A stretch of DNA of 58,995 nucleotides from a virus. A program made the position numbers and the translations under genes. The notes beneath the pieces were generated by a model, which searched no databases, was not told the DNA's origin, and saw only the letters and a list, made by a program, of their open reading frames with translations. Shown one piece after another: positions 34,446 through 42,323 of this stretch. Positions within the stretch are counted from its first letter, which is position 1. Each line of letters begins with the position of its first letter. Location: positions 1 to 58,995 of the IMG/VR virus record IMGVR_UViG_3300025536_000017; one strand, 5' to 3'.

Positions 34446-36773
34446 TCAAATCACTCCCATGGGTTGAGCAGTCGGCGCTGAACCTTCTGCTGCTTGCTGT
34501 GCGGCTTGCTGCTCTTGCATAGCCGCTTCTTCTTGCAGCGCTTGCTGCTCGAACTCTTGCGTTTGCATCTGTCTGGCTTCTTCAAACGCCTCATCATCCT
34601 CATGCTCTGTGCGGCTCTTGAATCCAGCTTCATGCAGCACGCCATCTGCTACTGGAACCGCAGGCGGAGCGGACAACATGGCGATAGCTGTTTCGAGCGC
34701 AGCCTTTTGCGCGGCGACATTTTGGTTCGCGATCTCGGCGAGGATTTTGCGCGCGGCGTTCTTGGCGTCGCCGTCCGCCTTTGCTGCCTGCGCGCCCTTT
34801 AGAGCCGCGCTGGCTTGCTTTTCGGCGATCTCGGCCCGCTGTAGCGCCTTGGCCATTTCGGCCTGCTCCTGGGCCTCCTGCGCCTTGGCGATCTCCTGCG
34901 GCGTCGGCTCCTCTGCATCCGGGTCTCGCATGCCAGTTTGTTGCCGGATGCGGTTCACGATCTCGTCGCGGTTTGGAATATCCATTCCTTCGACAAGCAG
35001 ATCGAGCATGATGATAGCCATCTGCGGCGCGACAGGCGCGAGCTGCTGCAACAACTGCAACAGCTCCTCGCTCTGCGCTTGCCGCACGGATGCGCGCCAG
35101 TCGTCTTCCGATATGACGTAATCCGCCTTGGTGCGAATGATATCGTTCTCTGGAAGTCCGTCATTGACCGTGATGTATTCCGGCGTGCCGCGCATATTGG
35201 TTATGCGAAAGCTTTTTTCCTCAGTGAAAAACTGCTCGATGAGAGACAGCTTCTTTTCGCCATGGACCTGCTTCGCGTAGCGCAAATTGTCGAACACATT
35301 GGCGAGCGCTGTGGTTGACTGCTCCTGCCGCTTGCCAATGGCGACGCCGCTATTGGCGTTGGTTTGCCGACCCATGTATTCGTCTGTGACGCCCGACACC
35401 GATTGAATCATCGCGATGTTGCGACTCATCAATTCAAGATGCGCGGGCGCAAGCTCTCGGTCGGCATTCAGTTCAAGACTCTTGTTGGCTTTTTTGACGA
35501 TGATTGCGTTAGGATTCGCAACTTCTTCCGCCAGTTCATCCAGGTCATCAACAGCGCCTTCGTCCATAATGACCTTGTTGGACGACAAGATCGCCAGCGC
35601 CTTCGAAGCGCGCTTGTTGATATCGACCTGAATGTCGCGCAGCACGCGAATAATGCCGTATGGCAGGCCGTTCTTGCCGCGCCTGTTGCACCAGATTGGC
35701 GTGAAGGGGAACTTGTTGTGCCGATATGGAGACTGCGAAATGTAGAGTAGACCCTTCACGCACATGATTGCGACATGCACGCGCATATCTACCTTTTCGA
35801 CAATCGCAGCGCGACCAGCTCTAATTTCATCCTCGTGCGCTTCGTGGCCTTCCTCATAGGCTTGGCCGCTAAAGTCGCCGCCGCGTAGTTTCTTGACCTT
35901 GGTTGGATGGCGGAACCAGATTTCAATCAGTCGCACGCGGCGACGATTGTATTCAAACTCAACGTCCGATCGATCGAATACACCTCCCTCGAACATCTCG
36001 ATAGAGTCCATCGGCTCATCGCCGTAAATTCCATCGACCAACAAGCTATCGGTTTCGTAGGCGGCAAGCTGGATCAATTTGGCGCGCTGCGGGAACATCG
36101 CCTCGGCGATATCCTCATCAACCCATTTAGTTCGAATCTGGTAGCGGCCGTCCTCAAGAGCGCGATGCGTCGATGCTGAGTCCCAAAGCATATTGCGCCA
36201 GGATTCATGTCGATCATAGACCGGCTCGCCGTCATCGCCTTCGCTAAGCCCGCACTCCAACCAGCCGACGCCGACCTTAATCGCATCCTCGAACGCCGAC
36301 GACGTTGCGAACTGCGACATGTTCACATCGTCAATGTATTTCATTAGCTGCGTTTTGCGCTCTGCCGGCTTCGATCCATCCTTGCGGCGAGGCAGAATGC
36401 GGAAATCAGAACGCGCACGTTTCTCCGTGCCTGTGATTACATCGAGCGTCGGCTTGAGAACGTTGTAGACGATCGGAATCTGGCCTCTATCAGTGAGAAT
36501 TTCGGCGTCCGTCGTATCCCATTGGATGTTGTCGTAGTTGTCTTCGTCAATGTCCATTTCTCGGCGATTGTCGCTCTGTCGTCCAAGTTCACGGCGACAC
36601 ATGCCCATGAGTTTCTTGAAAAGCGCTCGGTTTTTATCGTTGTCCAACTCGCTGCGCTGCGGTTTAGCCGTGGCCTTTTCTGCGGTCGGAAGCCTGTTAA
36701 TTGCTGCCTCAGTCGTGCGACGGCCTTCGTTCAAATCCATGCCGGAGTGATCGGGATAATCGTCAGGTATCAT
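34446..36773 (-). CDS. Portal protein, P22-like
   Basis: 775 residues from ATG 36773 (a GTG lies one codon before). NRREMDIDEDNYDNIQWD, GQIPIVYNVLKPTLDVITG, VGVGWLECGLSEGDDGEPVYDRHESW and NMLWDSAS form the N-terminal clip and wing of P22-type portals. SVSGVTDEYMGRQTNANSG and KRQEQSTTALANVFDNLRYA form the later core. The C-terminal ~150 residues are Glu/Ala/Gln coiled coil (barrel). It forms the dodecameric DNA channel and binds the terminase coded two genes before. It overlaps the 145-residue gene before it by 11 bases. Confidence 0.85.
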   Translation of the reverse strand: MIPDDYPDHSGMDLNEGRRTTEAAINRLPTAEKATAKPQRSELDNDKNRALFKKLMGMCRRELGRQSDNRREMDIDEDNYDNIQWDTTDAEILTDRGQIPIVYNVLKPTLDVITGTEKRARSDFRILPRRKDGSKPAERKTQLMKYIDDVNMSQFATSSAFEDAIKVGVGWLECGLSEGDDGEPVYDRHESWRNMLWDSASTHRALEDGRYQIRTKWVDEDIAEAMFPQRAKLIQLAAYETDSLLVDGIYGDEPMDSIEMFEGGVFDRSDVEFEYNRRRVRLIEIWFRHPTKVKKLRGGDFSGQAYEEGHEAHEDEIRAGRAAIVEKVDMRVHVAIMCVKGLLYISQSPYRHNKFPFTPIWCNRRGKNGLPYGIIRVLRDIQVDINKRASKALAILSSNKVIMDEGAVDDLDELAEEVANPNAIIVKKANKSLELNADRELAPAHLELMSRNIAMIQSVSGVTDEYMGRQTNANSGVAIGKRQEQSTTALANVFDNLRYAKQVHGEKKLSLIEQFFTEEKSFRITNMRGTPEYITVNDGLPENDIIRTKADYVISEDDWRASVRQAQSEELLQLLQQLAPVAPQMAIIMLDLLVEGMDIPNRDEIVNRIRQQTGMRDPDAEEPTPQEIAKAQEAQEQAEMAKALQRAEIAEKQASAALKGAQAAKADGDAKNAARKILAEIANQNVAAQKAALETAIAMLSAPPAVPVADGVLHEAGFKSRTEHEDDEAFEEARQMQTQEFEQQALQEEAAMQEQQAAQQAAEGSAPTAQPMGVI

Positions 36774-37200
36774 CACGAATCTCCGCGTGTTTCTGCTTGC
36801 CGTGCTCGTCGGTCATAACCAAATCCGCCAGAACGCGCTGCTCAGACTTTTCTGACCTCATAGGCGGAATTGCGAGCAGATCGCCGATGTGATCCTGAAT
36901 CAGAAAGCTGATCTTTACCACATTGCGTGGATTTCTCACATCTAGCCCCAAACATTCGCAGGCTTTTGCCGATTGCTCCACGATATGCGCCGGGTCTGCG
37001 TGCTCATCTGACCAGAGATAGGCGTTATCGATATGGACGACAAACGGAATCGTCCGCTTGCCAATGATCTGGAAGCGCGAGAGCAGGGCGAGACACGGCC
37101 GCTTGTCGGGTCCGCACCACGCGCCGTAAATCCTCACGTCGCCAATGGTTCGAACGAAGTGGTATTTATTCAAGTCAAGAAATGGTTTTTCGACCTGCAT
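36763..37200 (-). CDS. Hypothetical 145-residue protein before portal
   Basis: ATG 37200 is chosen over a TTG two codons earlier; GGGGGTTGAGG precedes it. Contains FVRTIGDVRIYGAWCGPDKRP, FVVHIDNAYLWSDEHADP and SAKACECLGLDVRNPRNV: an alpha/beta protein with several Cys, no membrane segment. No family recognised. An exact copy of the dispersed palindrome lies inside it, 68 bp before the portal start. Confidence 0.5.
   Translation of the reverse strand: MQVEKPFLDLNKYHFVRTIGDVRIYGAWCGPDKRPCLALLSRFQIIGKRTIPFVVHIDNAYLWSDEHADPAHIVEQSAKACECLGLDVRNPRNVVKISFLIQDHIGDLLAIPPMRSEKSEQRVLADLVMTDEHGKQKHAEIRDDT
36842..36855. promoter_or_regulatory. Palindrome TCAGA-CTTT-TCTGA
   Basis: Exact copy of the dispersed element inside the gene before the portal; encodes S-E-K-S-E there. 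Confidence 0.5.
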
Positions 37201-37447
37201 CCTCAACCCCCTGCGCGCGGCTCTGAAATTCTTCGCGGCTCATGCCGTCGATCACGTAGTAAACGCGCCATGTCAACGATCCTGTGCCGGCGTCAACCCA
37301 TATCGTCTTGCGCTTGTAGACGGCGTTGACGCCTTGATCATTCATCAGAGCTATCTGATCGAACACACGACCAAATTCAAATTGAACATCATCGCCATCG
37401 CGCGGTCCTCCGATGATTCGATATTGCACTGAATTAGGCTCCATCAT
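37175..37447 (-). CDS. Hypothetical 90-residue beta-rich protein
   Basis: ATG 37447 lies inside the end of the previous gene (about 14-base overlap). Contains VQYRIIGGPRDGDDVQFEFGR and AVYKRKTIWVDAGTGSLTWRVYYV, a small beta-barrel pattern of the IxGGPxDG type common in phage. The longer upstream start has no ribosome site. Function unknown. Confidence 0.5.
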   Translation of the reverse strand: MMEPNSVQYRIIGGPRDGDDVQFEFGRVFDQIALMNDQGVNAVYKRKTIWVDAGTGSLTWRVYYVIDGMSREEFQSRAQGVEDAGRKTIS

Positions 37448-37730
37448 CCAAGCCTTCGTCGCCTTCTTCTCCGCTATCGACAATCTCTCGTGCGATACGA
37501 TGTTGAAGCATCATCACTCCGCTTGCGATATCGTGCTTATAATCACCAGGATCATACCATTGCGTCCCAACATTATGGTTTGCGCCAACTGTAACGATCG
37601 CGAACGCGACAATCTCTCCGCTCCCTACTTTCTCAAAATGATGCGCCATTAGCTTAACGCAACCTTCAATCGGTTCTTGGCCAGTTACGATTGCGTCGCC
37701 GTGTAGGCTCACGATCTTGTTGTCACTCAT
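37434..37730 (-). CDS. Hypothetical 98-residue protein
   Basis: ATG 37730 overlaps the stop of the micro-gene before it (ATGA), deciding the start. Contains EGCVKLMAHHFEKVGSGEIVAFAIVTVGANHNVGTQWYDPGDY and an acidic C-terminus (SGEEGDEGLDDGA). Compact alpha/beta fold. I do not recognise a named family. Confidence 0.55.
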   Translation of the reverse strand: MSDNKIVSLHGDAIVTGQEPIEGCVKLMAHHFEKVGSGEIVAFAIVTVGANHNVGTQWYDPGDYKHDIASGVMMLQHRIAREIVDSGEEGDEGLDDGA

Positions 37731-37837
37731 TGCTGCACACTCGTCAGCATCGCGCCAGCCGCAGCGAGCGCACCAATGAAATGAATCGCGCATCCAATAA
37801 TGATGATGCGCACTAATCCATCTGGTAGATTCTTCAT
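37727..37837 (-). CDS. 36-residue membrane peptide after large terminase
   Basis: Starts MKNLPDGLVR, then IIIIGCAIHFIGALAAAGAM and ends LTSVQQ. Both ends overlap neighbours by ATGA, so translation is coupled on both sides. The LPDG-x-x-R start is shared with the micro-protein on the other side of terminase (39420-39536). The helix is long enough to span the inner membrane. Confidence 0.6.
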   Translation of the reverse strand: MKNLPDGLVRIIIIGCAIHFIGALAAAGAMLTSVQQ

Positions 37838-39441
37838 ATCGACATTCCAGTCCTGCGAACGCGCTTCGACGGACGCCGCAAGCCATATTGTGGGTTCATC
37901 AGCACAGCTCCGAAGCGGTCAACGTCTTCGAATGCCTGGGCGAACTGGCGCAGCGCGTCTGCTGCTTCTGAGTGCTCATCATGTCGTGGCTGGTCTTTCC
38001 AAACGCCGAGCCGATCATTCCATTCACGGCGATACATTGACAGATGCGCTAGACCTTCCTTGCAGTTGGTTTCGTCAAACCAAAGCTGCGAGAATATCGA
38101 GCGCACACGTTCAATGCCGTGTTGAATCTCCTGCACGCGATCAACGGTTTCAAACCGCCATTGCGGCGCAAGCTCTTGCAGCATTTCGAGCGGCGAGGCG
38201 ACGCGATGCTCTTGCTGGCGCTTATGCAGCGCATCATGTGGTAGATAGTGACGGCCGAAGATGTATTGCGTCTCGGTCAGCGCGCGAATGAAATATTCAT
38301 ACGGCTCGAACCACGCTTCGATGTAGCCAATGAAACGATGCTCTTTGCCTATCTGCTGATGCAACCAAATGCCTGTCCCGTCGCGATTGCCAATATCCCA
38401 AAAGGTGTTGACTGGCACATTCGATACATGAGGAACATTTCCAATATGTCCAGCCTTCCGCGCTGCCGCCAACTGCTTCGCATAGAATGTCCCCTCCATC
38501 GATTGCTGAAAGGCTTCGCTTGGCGTTGACGGATATTCCTGCCACATGCGCTCCGCATCGCCGATCATTTCGCCTTCGCGCGTCGCGATATACCAAGCGC
38601 GCTTTCGCAACGACAGCTTGCGGCTTGTCTCGCCTTCGATCTTGTCGAAATACTCATGATCGGTCGGCGTAATCACGACGCCTTGCGGGTCCATCTCGTA
38701 TTCATTGTTGTCGTGCCACGCATAGAAATGAAATGCGTAGTCGCGCTTCGTCAACGTCTTGTTCTGCTCGAACAACTCCTGGGCGCGCTTCGTCATCTTG
38801 TAGAAGTCGCCGCTTTGGCCTTCAGCCGTCGATTCAATGATCGTGATGCCGTCGATTGGCACAGCCTGCAACGATCCGGTGACGACCTCTCGCGCCTTAT
38901 CTGGATATTTGGCGCATATCTTCCCAAACTCAGAGACATGCAACCGATTGATCGTGCCAGATCGCATAGATGTTGCAACGCGGATCGACGAATTGTTGTG
39001 ACCGAATAGCAGCTCATCTGCACTCTCGCGATGCAACGGCATTGTCACGCGAATCTCATCGGGAATATTCTCGTAGGCGAACTTCACCTTGTCGCGAAAG
39101 ATCACAGCCGCCGAATCGCGATCATGCGCGACGATGCCGCAACGCTGGTTTGGATTGAACAACGCATGGTCGAGCCACATGATGCAGATGAGCGTCGAGA
39201 ATCCTAGCTGACGCGCCTTGAGGATGATGTTGCGATTGTGCAGTCGCTTGAGCAACCGACGCTGCGCGCGATTGGGAACAAACGGAACGACCGAATGTTC
39301 GCTCTCGCGCTGTGGCGACTTGATGATGATCTTGTAGAGGTGGCCTGAGCAGATGCGCGCAACAGGATCGGCGAGCAGCGCATTCCATTCAGCGGCGCAT
39401 GTTGGGATTGGATATTGGCTCAAGCTGTCACCGCAAGCCAT
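37834..39441 (-). CDS. terL: Terminase large subunit
   Basis: 535 residues. ATPase half: NIILKARQLGFSTL (Walker A-like, 71-84), HVSEFGK (Walker B, Glu at 171) and IIESTAEGQSGDF (motif III). Nuclease half: NTFWDIGNRDGTGIW with D349 and D354, and HDEHSEAADALRQ (~497-509). It packages DNA and cuts concatemers. Its 5' end overlaps the micro-gene by 22 bases, its 3' end the next one by four. The ATPase catalytic pattern is that of terminases with the ARQLGFS form. Confidence 0.9.
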   Translation of the reverse strand: MACGDSLSQYPIPTCAAEWNALLADPVARICSGHLYKIIIKSPQRESEHSVVPFVPNRAQRRLLKRLHNRNIILKARQLGFSTLICIMWLDHALFNPNQRCGIVAHDRDSAAVIFRDKVKFAYENIPDEIRVTMPLHRESADELLFGHNNSSIRVATSMRSGTINRLHVSEFGKICAKYPDKAREVVTGSLQAVPIDGITIIESTAEGQSGDFYKMTKRAQELFEQNKTLTKRDYAFHFYAWHDNNEYEMDPQGVVITPTDHEYFDKIEGETSRKLSLRKRAWYIATREGEMIGDAERMWQEYPSTPSEAFQQSMEGTFYAKQLAAARKAGHIGNVPHVSNVPVNTFWDIGNRDGTGIWLHQQIGKEHRFIGYIEAWFEPYEYFIRALTETQYIFGRHYLPHDALHKRQQEHRVASPLEMLQELAPQWRFETVDRVQEIQHGIERVRSIFSQLWFDETNCKEGLAHLSMYRREWNDRLGVWKDQPRHDEHSEAADALRQFAQAFEDVDRFGAVLMNPQYGLRRPSKRVRRTGMSI

Positions 39442-39536
39442 AGTCTGCGCGCCCCATGGGCGACGACTCGTACGGCGACAAAAACCGCGAGCGCGACGAG
39501 CAGGGCGCGCGAAAATCCGTCTGGAAGACTACTCAT
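39420..39536 (-). CDS. 38-residue membrane peptide before large terminase
   Basis: Starts MSSLPDGFSR, then ALLVALAVFVAVRVVAHGA and ends RRLWLAVTA. ATG 39536 overlaps the small-terminase stop and the stop overlaps the large-terminase start. Same LPDG-x-x-R start and layout as 37727-37837, so the two are likely paralogues. Confidence 0.6.
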   Translation of the reverse strand: MSSLPDGFSRALLVALAVFVAVRVVAHGARRLWLAVTA

Positions 39537-40233
39537 CGTCGATTTCCGAGAAATCCCCATCAATAACCGAGTCAGGAGCGTCACTGGCTGCGTTTTTAGG
39601 GTCGGGTAGGGCCTTGGTAGTCGGGCGCAGCGCATAGCCCTGGGCGCGCTCCACAATGGCCGCAAACGGGTTGACCTCGATCTTGGCGTCCAAGTCGACT
39701 TTGATCGACGCCTTGCAGCCGATCGCGCCAGCCATTTGGTCGAGCGCTGCGAGCCGCGATGGAATTTCCACCTGAGTCTTGGTTTCGACGTGACAACCGT
39801 CCTTGTCGTAGCGCTGCGTGACGATGACCTTCTGAACGATGCGGCGCGCCGACTCAGGCATGTCAATCACAGGCAGCGGATTGCCAACATCGTCGAACAA
39901 TTCGGCGATGTCGAAGAATGCGATCTTGGCGTAGTGCTCGACAATCGCATCCTTGCGCGCACCAACTCGTTCCAGGCGATGCTCGCGTTCCTCGATGATG
40001 CGCTTCTTGATGGCCGGCGAGGCGAGCATGGAGTTGCCATGCCAAAGCGCGTCGGTGTGACGACAGCCGGCATGGATCGCCGCCTTACGCACGTCGCCAT
40101 AGATCGCGTAGTGCTCGATGAAAGCCTCTTGCCGAGCCTTGATCGTCCATCGCCGATTGCCAGACCGCATCTTGCCGCCAAACGAATGCGGCGTAATGCG
40201 CTGCTCGGGACCAAAATCAGAATCCATCGTCAT
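39529..40233 (-). CDS. terS: Terminase small subunit
   Basis: 234 residues from ATG 40233 (a second ATG two codons later). Residues ~24-90 hold a helix-turn-helix-like DNA-binding part: WTIKARQEAFIEHYAIYGDVRKAAIHAGC, then LASPAIKKRIIEE. This is typical of terminase small subunits, which bind pac or cos and stimulate the large subunit. The centre has SARRIVQKVIV; the tail is acidic (SEIDDE). It is the first gene of the leftward late operon, with an exact copy of the dispersed palindrome 13 bp upstream. Confidence 0.75.
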   Translation of the reverse strand: MTMDSDFGPEQRITPHSFGGKMRSGNRRWTIKARQEAFIEHYAIYGDVRKAAIHAGCRHTDALWHGNSMLASPAIKKRIIEEREHRLERVGARKDAIVEHYAKIAFFDIAELFDDVGNPLPVIDMPESARRIVQKVIVTQRYDKDGCHVETKTQVEIPSRLAALDQMAGAIGCKASIKVDLDAKIEVNPFAAIVERAQGYALRPTTKALPDPKNAASDAPDSVIDGDFSEIDDE

Positions 40234-40246
40234 GCAGCAGAAGCTA

Positions 40247-40260
40247 TCAGATAAATCTGA
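40247..40260. promoter_or_regulatory. Palindrome TCAGA-TAAA-TCTGA
   Basis: Exact copy of the dispersed element, 13 bp upstream of the small-terminase ATG, at the head of the entire late operon. Best candidate for the late control site. Confidence 0.65.
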
Positions 40261-40845
40261 TTCAACAAGCGGCGAGAGGGAACATCCATAGGTTGTATTT
40301 TTGGAGCACAACCAAAAAATCGCAAATTCGACGTTTTACGTTAAGCGTAAGCCCTAGCGTCCTAAATAAGCTAGTTGGTCAGGAAATGGGGTCTGAGGGG
40401 GTATATAAATCTACGAACCCACGGTATTAAATATATATAATCATTACGTTTTATTGTCGAATTTAGGCATGATTGTAACTATTCCCAAATCGGGAATCTT
40501 TTAAAAACAATAACTTGTCCTAATTAGAAATTCCACACCGATTGCAGTTTAATTTCAAATTATGGCTTCTGAGCACGTTTCGCGCAAAAGTTAATAACAC
40601 ATGTTTCAGTGGGTAAATTAAACTTTCCCAGACGCCACAATCACAATTCAAACTCAGAACTTTTTTGAAAACCCCTCTCTATAAATTACAATGAGTTATG
40701 AATAGCCGGAATCGCTAGAAAACGAATTTTTTTCCTGATTTTGCTCTCGATGTTCAGATCGACAGATTTTCAAAAACAGGGATTTAAAACAGTAAAATCT
40801 GTGCTATATCACCTAAAGCAGAAAATTCTGATGGAGGTTTATGCC
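40261..40845. promoter_or_regulatory. AT-rich divergent control region, possible origin
   Basis: No convincing gene. It separates the leftward late operon from the rightward small-gene operon, so promoters for both should lie here. Visible features: inverted repeat GGTTGT/ACAACC (about 40291-40313), TTACG-TTAAG-CGTAA (about 40337), a TATATATA-rich stretch near 40430, hairpin ATTCCC-AAATC-GGGAAT followed by CTTTT (40481-40501), and many A/T runs. Exact promoters cannot be fixed by eye. The AT-richness in an otherwise GC-rich genome also fits a replication origin. Confidence 0.5.
40818..40831. promoter_or_regulatory. Variant palindrome GCAGA-AAAT-TCTGA
   Basis: One mismatch from the dispersed element, 14 bp upstream of ATG 40846 and just before GGAGG. 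It mirrors the exact copy at the head of the divergent late operon. Confidence 0.5.
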
Positions 40846-41352
40846 ATGCCTAGGTTTCTAAAGCGCAAAATGCGCAATCTGGCCGTCAAATATCACAACG
40901 GAACATACAATCTTTCATGTGATTATGAAGGATCAAGATACACGGCATGGGTAGATGAGAATCTAAACAATGATAATTATTTCATTTACAAAAACACCAT
41001 TGCCGATGGTCGCGGCAATCCAAAGACGCGCAAGATTGATACGTCATGCTTATTCGGCGGATCATTGTTCGAGGCGATGAAATCCGAGGCCAGCAAGAAT
41101 CTTATGATGTTTAAAGCGCGACGCGCTAATGCTGAGCTGCTAGATGAGAGAAGGATAAAGATCGCCAAGCTATCCATGGCTTGCGATCTTTATGACATGG
41201 CCATGTGGATGGTCCACAAGATCAAGAACGGCGGCGTGTTTAGCGCCGACGAGATTGCATCAATCGACACGATATTAAACATTGCGAACGGCAATCAAAA
41301 AATGCCGATTGCAAAGTCAGAAAATTCTGATAGTGTCGTTACTGAGCAATGA
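40846..41352 (+). CDS. First gene of rightward operon, unknown 168-residue protein
   Basis: ATG 40846 has GGAGG eight bases upstream; in-frame ATG 40831 precedes the ribosome site and is less likely. Basic start (MPRFLKRKMRN), a beta-rich part (VKYHNGTYNLSCDYEGSRYTAWVDEN), then helices (LLDERRIKIAKLSMACDLYDMAMWMV). No family recognised. As the first gene beside the divergent control region it may be an immediate-early regulator or host-takeover protein; inferred from position. Confidence 0.6.
   Translation: MPRFLKRKMRNLAVKYHNGTYNLSCDYEGSRYTAWVDENLNNDNYFIYKNTIADGRGNPKTRKIDTSCLFGGSLFEAMKSEASKNLMMFKARRANAELLDERRIKIAKLSMACDLYDMAMWMVHKIKNGGVFSADEIASIDTILNIANGNQKMPIAKSENSDSVVTEQ
41317..41330. promoter_or_regulatory. 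Palindrome TCAGA-AAAT-TCTGA
   Basis: Exact copy near the 3' end of the first rightward gene (encodes S-E-N-S-D), 18 bp before the ATG that overlaps its stop. Confidence 0.55.
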
Positions 41353-41372
41353 AGCTCATGGAGCTAATGCAC

Positions 41373-41498
41373 ATGAAACAATATCGCTTCTATGCCAGCA
41401 ATGGCGACTACCTAGGGCGCTACACGTTTCGACCCGATCAGGTTCGGCTGCTGTTTCAGTTTGCGGCTGTGAAGCGTGGTAGTGTGTATCTGGTTTGA
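41373..41498 (+). CDS. 41-residue protein
   Basis: Starts MKQYRFYASNGDYLGRYTF, continues RPDQVRLLFQFAAVKRGSVYLV. GGAG lies nine bases upstream of ATG 41373, but in-frame ATGs at 41349 (overlapping the previous stop), 41358 and 41367 are possible. A short beta-helix-beta arrangement. Function unknown. The leader GGAGCTAATGCA recurs before ATG 42324. Confidence 0.5.
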   Translation: MKQYRFYASNGDYLGRYTFRPDQVRLLFQFAAVKRGSVYLV

Positions 41499-41557
41499 CC
41501 GCTGCTTTATGCGCGTCGCGAGGCGCGCATATTGGAACGATCACAGGAGCAACAGCG

Positions 41558-41701
41558 ATGATCTTCTATTCAATCTTATGGAACGGCCAGGGATATGGCG
41601 TCACAACGTATGTTTTGCCACACCAGATAGGCCGCGAGCATTACTATGCAGAAGATCGGTCGTGGTGGCTGATTCCAGGCACGTTCGATCTTAACGCTTG
41701 A
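41558..41701 (+). CDS. 47-residue protein
   Basis: ATG 41558 has AGGAG eight bases upstream. Sequence begins MIFYSILWNGQGYGVTTYV, with HYYAEDRSWWLIPG near the end; many aromatic residues. Small beta-rich protein, no family recognised. Confidence 0.5.
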   Translation: MIFYSILWNGQGYGVTTYVLPHQIGREHYYAEDRSWWLIPGTFDLNA

Positions 41702-41709
41702 CACCAAAA

Positions 41710-41723
41710 TCAGAAAAATCTAA
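41710..41723. promoter_or_regulatory. Variant palindrome TCAGA-AAAA-TCTAA
   Basis: One mismatch from the dispersed element, 24 bp upstream of ATG 41748. Confidence 0.45.
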
Positions 41724-41747
41724 TTTCCCCCTGACTAGGAAACCGAC

Positions 41748-42008
41748 ATGAATGACGCAATGCGCTACGACTATCTGAAAATCTACGACGCGGCCATGAA
41801 AGCCGACGCGGCGTGGCAGGCTGAGCTTGTGCGCCTCTTTGGCAAGAAGGCCGGCGACGTGCGCTACCAGCCAGCAGGGAAGGGCCAGGAAGGCTCCGAG
41901 TTGCGCCGGCTGTATCTCGAATTTCGCCGCACGAGCGACGCGCTCCAGGCGGCGTGGGAGGCGGTGTGGGACGAGGCGCGCGCGAAGCGCAAGGCTGGAG
42001 CGCTCTAA
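41748..42008 (+). CDS. Hypothetical 86-residue helical protein
   Basis: Starts MNDAMRYDYLKIYDAAMKADAAWQAEL. Almost all alpha-helix, rich in Ala, Arg and Trp. Contains ELRRLYLEFRRTSDALQAAWEAVWDEA. Net charge near neutral. Its stop is one base before the next ATG. No family recognised. Confidence 0.55.
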   Translation: MNDAMRYDYLKIYDAAMKADAAWQAELVRLFGKKAGDVRYQPAGKGQEGSELRRLYLEFRRTSDALQAAWEAVWDEARAKRKAGAL

Positions 42009-42009
42009 C

Positions 42010-42294
42010 ATGGCTTGCAAACTCAAGATCGGCGACACAGTCGCCTACACGGCAAAATTCTTGAAAAATACCGGCCAGTTTACCGGCAACGCTGGATTCC
42101 GGCGCGGCGAGTTGCTTTCATTCGACCATCAATACGCACGCGTGCGTTGGAATGATTGGAGCGAATCATATCGCGCCGCGTTGGCTGATCGATATGGAGA
42201 GGACTACGCCGAAGACGCAGAGAAAAATGGGCAGATGGTGGCGCTGGTAAATATCTGCGCCGCTAGACCCTCAACGCAATTCTGCGCCTGCTGA
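42010..42294 (+). CDS. Hypothetical 94-residue SH3-like protein
   Basis: ATG 42010 follows the previous stop by one base, with GGAG about 11 bases upstream. MACKLKIGDTVAYTAKFLKN, GFRRGELLSFDHQYARVRWND: a small beta-barrel of the kind that follows GDxVxY. The C-terminal helix has DRYGEDYAEDAEK. No specific family. Confidence 0.55.
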   Translation: MACKLKIGDTVAYTAKFLKNTGQFTGNAGFRRGELLSFDHQYARVRWNDWSESYRAALADRYGEDYAEDAEKNGQMVALVNICAARPSTQFCAC

Positions 42295-42295
42295 A

Positions 42296-42309
42296 TCAGA
42301 AATATCTAA
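42296..42309. promoter_or_regulatory. Variant palindrome TCAGA-AATA-TCTAA
   Basis: One mismatch from the dispersed element, 14 bp upstream of ATG 42324 and immediately 5' of GGAG. Confidence 0.45.
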
Positions 42310-42323
42310 CCGGAGCTAATGCA

